Assembly (NCBI GenBank): GCA_963677375.2
Contig: CAXXIF010000001.1
Span: forward strand, 101,016-165,015
Reading direction: 5' to 3'
Length of the DNA stretch: 64,000 bases
Origin: Pseudaeromonas sp963677375
Lineage (GTDB): Bacteria > Pseudomonadota > Gammaproteobacteria > Enterobacterales > Aeromonadaceae
This document shows positions 59,142-64,000 of this stretch, in pieces. Each line of letters opens with the position of its first letter. Within the stretch, counting starts at the first letter, position 1. The notes beneath the pieces were generated by a model, which was not told the origin of the DNA, made no database searches, and worked only from the letters and a program-made list of their open reading frames with translations. The position numbers were made by a program, and so were the translations under genes.

Positions 59142-60091
59142 ACAACAGGCTCGTGTCGCCCCTGACGGATGACTCTCATGCCTATCACTTCGGGCCTCTA
59201 GTCGAACGCTTACTGGCTCAACAGGGCGTAGATCCCGAGTCGCGCGCGCTCGATATACCCATCCGTTTCCAGTCCAGTGCCGACCTCGGTTTTGCCTGCG
59301 CGGATGTGCGCGCGTTGCGACTCGATGACAGCCATTCGTTACGACTCGAGGTTGCCTTTTTCGGCTTACACGGCTGCCAGTCACCCCTGCCTGGTTATTA
59401 TCTGGATGAATTGGCCTGGCAGAGCGCTCAGCAACAACCACAACTGCTCGCCGTTCTCGATCTGTTGCATCACCGCTGGCTGACGCTGCTGTATCTGAGC
59501 TGGCGCAAATACCGTCATGAGCTGCGTTTTCGCGCGGATGGCTCAGACCCACTCTCCCGCTGCCTGCTGGCGATATTGGGAGATCCGCAGATGCCTCTGC
59601 AAGCCGAGCAATGGCTGGCCAACTATCGATTCCTGATGTCGCCCGCCTGCTCGGCCGGGGCGCTGTGCAGTCTGATCCGTGACAGCCTCGACCTCCCCGA
59701 GGTGCGGCTTCACCCCTGGCAACGGCGACAGGTACCCATTTCACCCGACCAGCAGAATCGACTCGGCCAGCAAGCCGCAACCCTCGGCGGTGACTGCCTG
59801 TTGGGCAGTCAGGTTGCAGATTGTGCCAGTAAGTTTTGCCTCTCCCTGACCCGGCTCACCCATCGACAATTCCGCCGCCTGCTTCCGGATGGTGATCTCT
59901 ACCGGGCTCTCAAACAGCTGGTTACGCGACAGCTCCACGACCTGCTGGCCTGGGATCTCGAACTGGAGCTGGCGCGCGATGAGGCCCCTCATTGGCAACT
60001 GGGTTGCAGGCCGGACTCCTGTTTGGGCTGGAGCAACTTTGTTGGACACCCTCATCCCACTCCCAGCCTACGGCTGGTCGTCGAGGAGTAA
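59138..60091 (+). CDS. tssG: T6SS baseplate subunit TssG (VasB)
   Basis: The 317-aa product has the TssG pattern FGPLVERLLAQQG near the start, ALDIPIRFQSSADLGFACAD, FFGLHGCQSPLPGYYLDEL and the late HWQLGCRPDSCLGWSNFVG. The ATG overlapping the tssF stop was chosen; 59105 is an alternative. Intact. Confidence 0.94.
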   Translation: MNNRLVSPLTDDSHAYHFGPLVERLLAQQGVDPESRALDIPIRFQSSADLGFACADVRALRLDDSHSLRLEVAFFGLHGCQSPLPGYYLDELAWQSAQQQPQLLAVLDLLHHRWLTLLYLSWRKYRHELRFRADGSDPLSRCLLAILGDPQMPLQAEQWLANYRFLMSPACSAGALCSLIRDSLDLPEVRLHPWQRRQVPISPDQQNRLGQQAATLGGDCLLGSQVADCASKFCLSLTRLTHRQFRRLLPDGDLYRALKQLVTRQLHDLLAWDLELELARDEAPHWQLGCRPDSCLGWSNFVGHPHPTPSLRLVVEE

Positions 60092-60096
60092 ACATC

Positions 60097-60642
60097 ATGG
60101 GATCTACGGTTCGCAATTTCTCAACGGGAAGAGCACTTCCTCTATTGGTCGTCCTGATAGCCGGTATCAGCGGCTGTAGCACGCTGGGCAAGTTGGGACA
60201 GATCATCCTGAACCCGGATATTCAGGTCGGTGATACTCAATCCCAACCCTCGACTCTGGGCATCGCCCTGTTGGCCGAACCGAAGGTCAACCCGGATAGC
60301 TCCGGTAACGGCCAACCCATCGCGGTGCAGATCGTTCAGTTGGCCGAGGAATCCCGCCTGCTGGCCAGCGACTATGACCAGATCCGCCGCGACCTACCCG
60401 CCGCCCTCGGTAAAAACTATCTCGACCATCAGGATTACAGTCTGCTGCCGGGACAATTTCGTTACCTGAGCGCCAGCCCTCTGAGTGCCCAAACCCGCTA
60501 TCTGGGGGTCATTGCTCATTATGCCGACCCGGAACAAGCCCAGTGGCGGCAACTCATCCGGCTTGATCCTTTGGGGCATCACTATCAACTGCTAGTCCAG
60601 CTGCAGAGTCACACCATTCACCTGCAACGGGATGAGGAATAA
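60097..60642 (+). CDS. tssJ: T6SS outer-membrane lipoprotein TssJ
   Basis: The 181-aa product has a lipoprotein signal ending in LIAGISGC (Cys27) and a TssJ beta-sandwich with QPIAVQIVQLAEESRLLASD and LSAQTRYLGVIAHYADPEQA. TssJ anchors the TssJLM membrane complex in the outer membrane. GAGGAG precedes the ATG by 9 nt. It follows tssG directly, without an FHA gene in between. Confidence 0.94.
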   Translation: MGSTVRNFSTGRALPLLVVLIAGISGCSTLGKLGQIILNPDIQVGDTQSQPSTLGIALLAEPKVNPDSSGNGQPIAVQIVQLAEESRLLASDYDQIRRDLPAALGKNYLDHQDYSLLPGQFRYLSASPLSAQTRYLGVIAHYADPEQAQWRQLIRLDPLGHHYQLLVQLQSHTIHLQRDEE

Positions 60643-60644
60643 AC

Positions 60645-61963
60645 ATGTCACTACACAATCGTATCGTCTGGCACGAGGGACTGTTTATTCGCCCCCAGCA
60701 TTTCCAGCAGCAGGAGCGTCACTGGGAGTATCAGTTGCACAATCGGCTTAGTGCCGTGGACAATTTCAGCTCTGGCCTGTTGCAACTGCTCATCAGCCAG
60801 GAGCACTTGCAGATCGGTCAGATCGCCCTGATACAGGGGAGCGCGCTATTTGCTGATGGTTCCTTCTGTCGCTTTCCAGATGAAGATAGCCTGCCCGCCG
60901 CTTTGACAATTTCCACGACCACCCGTCCCAATCAACGGATCTTTCTGGCACTGGCTCTGAACACCCCGGGCTCCGGAGCCCGGTTGACAGAACGCTACCA
61001 GCAACATCAGCAACCCATTGCCGACCTGCAGCGACAGGGACATTCAGGACGTCGAGATTGCCCTGCATCGATTGCATCCCTGCCTGCAGCTGGAGGAGCA
61101 ACCCGAAACGGGCTACACCCGGATTCCCATCGCCCGTTTGCTGGGGCATAGAGCCGATGGCGCCCCTGATCCTGGACCCGGACTTCATGCCTTGCGGTCT
61201 GGCCGTTCATGCGATCGCCCCTTTGCAACGAGCCCTGTTCGAGATTTGCGGCTTGGTCAGCGAGCGCGCCAACAGCCTGAGTCAACGGGTCGCCACACCC
61301 CGTCAGCAGGAGATTGCCGAATGGCATGACTTCCTGCTGTTGCAACTCCTGCACCGACAACAAGCCTTGCTGGACCACCTGCGCCAACTACCCAACCTGC
61401 ATCCGGAGCGGCTCTTCTCGGCCCTGATCCAACTGCATGCCGAACTGGCCACCCTGATGGCAGAGCAGAACCGGCCAGCATCGCTACCGGCCTATCAACA
61501 TTCCGATCCGGGAAGCTGCTTCATCCCGTTACTCAACGCGCTTCGGCAGGCACTTGGTACCTTGGTCGCACCCAGGGCGTTGGCGCTACCGCTGCAACTC
61601 CAGCCCTTCGGACTCCGGGTGGCCTCTTTGCATGAAGCCCGAGAACTCGGCCCCGTCGATCTGATCCTGGCCGTGAAGGCGCAACTGCCGCTGGAACAGT
61701 TACGGCTGCAATTCCCCCAGCAGAGCAAGGTGGCCCATCCCGAACAGATCCGCGAATTGATCGCCCTGCAACTACCTGGCGTACCCCTGCTCGCGCTGCC
61801 TGTGGTCCCTCGGCATCTGCCTTACCACGCCGGATTCAGCTACTTCCAACTGGATCAGCAGCATCCCGACTGGAGCCGGTTAGCCATGGGTACCCAGTTG
61901 GCCATACACATCGCCGGTGAATTTCCGGGTCTCGAGCTGCAGCTCTGGGCCATTCGCGGTTAA
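60645..61963 (+). pseudogene. tssK: T6SS baseplate-membrane connector TssK with two +1 frameshifts
   Basis: TssK links baseplate and membrane complex. The N-terminal part (MSLHNRIVWHEGLFIRPQHF) reads in one frame to about 61036. About 40 codons (DIQDVEIALHRLHP, GYTRIPIARLLGHRADGA) lie in the next frame, and the rest (LILDPDFMPCGLAVHA to GEFPGLELQLWAIRG) in the third. Removing one G from GGG at 61037-61039 and one C from CCCC at 61163-61166 restores a single frame of 438 residues, the normal TssK length. Without TssK the system should not assemble. Sequencing error is the main alternative. Confidence 0.85.
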
Positions 61964-61985
61964 CTCGAACACAGGAGCAGCGCAT

Positions 61986-62786
61986 ATGGATTGCCTCATC
62001 TCAACCGTCACAGACTCGTCTCGGACACAGTATCCAGACAAATTTTCGCCCACTCGGAGTTCCCTGTGTCTCACGCCATCGAGCACCACAGATGCCGGAG
62101 CAATGATCAATGCACTCTCAGTCGCCGCCACTCGGCTCCTGAACTTGACACTCAACATTCGTCAGCAACACCAGCCTCACCAGGAGGTGACCCTCTACCG
62201 GCAAGTCGTTGCAGAAATTCAGGCGCTGGATACTCACTTGCTAGCCGAGGGGTATGGTCAAGGGACCATAGATGATTTTCGCTATGCCCTCTGCTGCGTG
62301 ATCGACGAGGCGGTGATGAGTCAACCCTGGGGACATCAAGGGGCATGGACCGGCCACTCCTTGCTCACCCGCTTTCACAGTGAGAGCTGGGGAGGAGAGC
62401 AATTCTTCATCCGGCTGCGGCAGTTGATGACCCATCCCGAACCGCACCGGCCACTGTTGCAGTTCTTTTCGCTGTGCCTCGCACTCGGTTATGAGGGACG
62501 CTATCGAGTAGCCCCGAAGGGGGAGGCGGAGCTCCAGCAGTTGCGCGAGATGTTGCACCAACGTCTCTACGGGGCCTCGCGGCCGAGCCCCATAACAAGC
62601 ATCCATCTAACACCCAGACCACAACCGGTACCGTCCGTCGAGGACCAACCCCTCTCGCTTGCCCTGTATGCATTAGCCATGGTGTTGATCCTGACACTGG
62701 TATTTCTCTGTTATCACCAGAGTCTGGCGCAACAGAGTCAGCAGATCCTGAGGCTGCTCGTCGCCCCTCGTTCGGGAGCTCTGTAA
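61986..62786 (+). CDS. tssL: T6SS inner-membrane protein TssL (DotU/IcmH)
   Basis: The 266-aa product has an N-terminal cytoplasmic domain with EVTLYRQVVAEIQALDTHLL, DDFRYALCCVIDEAVMSQPW, WGGEQFFIRLRQLM and LQFFSLCLALGYEGRYRV, all DotU marks, and one C-terminal membrane anchor (about 227-248, ALYALAMVLILTLVFLCYH). There is no peptidoglycan-binding OmpA extension. Start 61986 has AGGAG about 10 nt upstream. It ends at TAATG shared with the next gene. Confidence 0.94.
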   Translation: MDCLISTVTDSSRTQYPDKFSPTRSSLCLTPSSTTDAGAMINALSVAATRLLNLTLNIRQQHQPHQEVTLYRQVVAEIQALDTHLLAEGYGQGTIDDFRYALCCVIDEAVMSQPWGHQGAWTGHSLLTRFHSESWGGEQFFIRLRQLMTHPEPHRPLLQFFSLCLALGYEGRYRVAPKGEAELQQLREMLHQRLYGASRPSPITSIHLTPRPQPVPSVEDQPLSLALYALAMVLILTLVFLCYHQSLAQQSQQILRLLVAPRSGAL

Positions 62787-64000
62787 TGAGCGCCGCGCTG
62801 AACATCGCCATCCCCCACCCCGCCCGGTTGCATGAGGCCACACTGGTTGACTGGTTGTGCAAGCAAGTGCGAAACCTCTGCAACCCCAGCGATCTGCTGC
62901 TGGGGCTATTACCGGAGGAGAGAGCCCATATTGAATGGCAACATAGCTCCGGGCATACCCATAAAACATCCTCTGGATCGTCATACGGACGCCGACCTCT
63001 GGTGGCAGCAACTGCAACAGGCGAGCCCCCAGCGTTGGGCCAGGATCGCCCGTAGTCCACTGGCTCAGATCCATGACGCCTGCCCCGCCATCAGCGCTGG
63101 CGTGAACAGTGGCGGCCTCTTGTTGCTCCCCCTGGGTCATCAGGGCCGAATCTGGGCGATACTGGCACTGTTTGGATCACCCCATCAGATCTGTGACTGG
63201 CAGGCCGATGTCGCGTTAAACCAGTTACTTAGCGTCGTGGATCGGCAGCGTCAGCTCATGACTCCGTCAGGCCGCCGCCATGTTCCTGCGCAGGTGCCGC
63301 CTCAGGTATCCAGCTCCCTCCATCCGACGGTAGCGAGCGCGGCAACCACCAGCCTGCTGGAGCAACGATTGATCGGAGGGTCACCTCGGACCCGGCAGTT
63401 ACGCCAGCAGGTCTGGCAGGCCAGTCAGCACCCCCTCTCCGTTCTGCTGCAGGGCGAAACCGGAACCGGCAAAGAGGTGGTCGCCCATTTGCTGCATGAC
63501 TTATCTTCCCGTCACCAGGGACCCTTCGTCGCCATCAATTGTGCGGCCATTCCAGAGAACTTGATCGAAAGCGAGTTATTCGGTTTTCAGAAAGGTGCCT
63601 TCTCCGGGGCCAGCGTGGCACAGTCCGGCCTCATAGCGCAGGCTCACGGCGGCACCCTGTTTCTTGATGAAGTCGGCGATATGCCGCTCACCATGCAGGC
63701 CAAGTTATTGCGGGTTCTGGAGAGCCGACACTACCGGCCTCTCGGCAGCCAACGGGAGCAGAGTGCCGACTTTCGACTAGTCGCCGCCACCCACCAGCCG
63801 CTCGATCTCGCCGTTACCGAACGGCGCTTCAGAGCCGATCTCTATCACCGCCTGTGCCAGAGCCATATCCAGCTGCCTCCTCTTCGGGAACGCCTGGAGG
63901 ATCTACTCCCGCTGTGTCAGCACTTCATCACCCAATTCTCACTCCAGCATCAGCGGCTGCTCGGAGATCTGGACCCAGATCTGGTCACCCGGCTGAGTCG
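62786..64000 (+). pseudogene. VasH-like sigma54 activator with a +1 frameshift (3' end outside window)
   Basis: The N-terminal sensor part (MSAALNIAIPHPARLHEATL) reads from 62786 in one frame to about 62960. The rest, from DADLWWQQLQQASPQRWARI onward, is in the next frame and stays open to base 64000. One extra A in AAAA at 62963-62966 accounts for it. The AAA+ domain has Walker A GETGTGKE, the sigma54-contact loop as GAFSGA, Walker B GGTLFLDEVGD and the arginine-finger region RFRADLYHRL. It would activate T6SS promoters with RpoN. The DNA-binding end is outside the window. Confidence 0.85.

Noticed and set aside
61058..61963. Separate gene starting at 61058
   Set aside because: Its first 30 codons are not TssK-like while the rest is the C-terminal TssK; it is the downstream piece of frameshifted tssK.

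Overview
The window reads as chromosome of a gammaproteobacterium with moderately high GC. Its housekeeping proteins follow Escherichia/Vibrio/Aeromonas forms closely: TusBCD, the MlaFEDCB-IbaG-MurA block, the KdsD-KdsC-LptCAB-RpoN-HPF-PtsN-RapZ-NPr block, AsnC and MetR/MetE. I lean towards Aeromonadales or a neighbouring order, but that is inference; the sequence names no species.

Region 1 (1-18.3 kb, nearly all minus strand) is the translation/transcription core. Reading down the minus strand it runs tRNA-Tyr, tRNA-Gly, tuf, tRNA-Trp, secE, nusG, rplK, rplA, rplJ, rplL, rpoB, rpoC, ridA, tusD, tusC, tusB, rpsL, rpsG, fusA (cut by the window edge). Good sigma70 promoters precede the tRNA-tuf unit, tRNA-Trp/secE, rplK, rplJ and rpsL. 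Two of them lie inside the hairpin terminator of the gene before. Several strong hairpins punctuate rplL-rpoB-rpoC.

Region 2 (18.4-25.3 kb) holds coaA (plus strand) and, on the minus strand, murB-birA, topB with a LexA-like operator, an acidic protein of unknown function, a 26-codon membrane-peptide ORF and asnC.

Region 3 (25.3-36.7 kb) is envelope biogenesis. The divergent mlaFEDCB-ibaG-murA (phospholipid transport and peptidoglycan precursor) and kdsD-kdsC-lptCAB (LPS) operons face away from each other. The second continues into rpoN, hpf, ptsN, rapZ and npr, ending at a strong terminator.

Region 4 (36.7-54.3 kb) is more accessory: a giant Sel1-repeat protein, an unknown membrane-anchored protein, metR/metE, a Bcr-type drug exporter, two tandem DUF2799 lipoproteins, two chemoreceptors, rsmJ and a PAS-GGDEF-EAL protein. 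One chemoreceptor has a phoA-like Pho box promoter, the other a near-consensus sigma54 promoter.

Region 5 (54.3-64.0 kb) is a type VI secretion cluster, tssB-tssC-tssE-tssF-tssG-tssJ-tssK-tssL followed by a VasH-like sigma54 activator that runs off the window. tssK carries two apparent +1 frameshifts and the activator one, all in short homopolymer runs. Either this T6SS is decaying or the assembly has homopolymer errors. No hcp, vgrG, clpV, tssM or FHA gene is seen here. The sigma54 gene rpoN, the sigma54-type chemoreceptor promoter and the VasH-like activator make sigma54 control a recurring theme.
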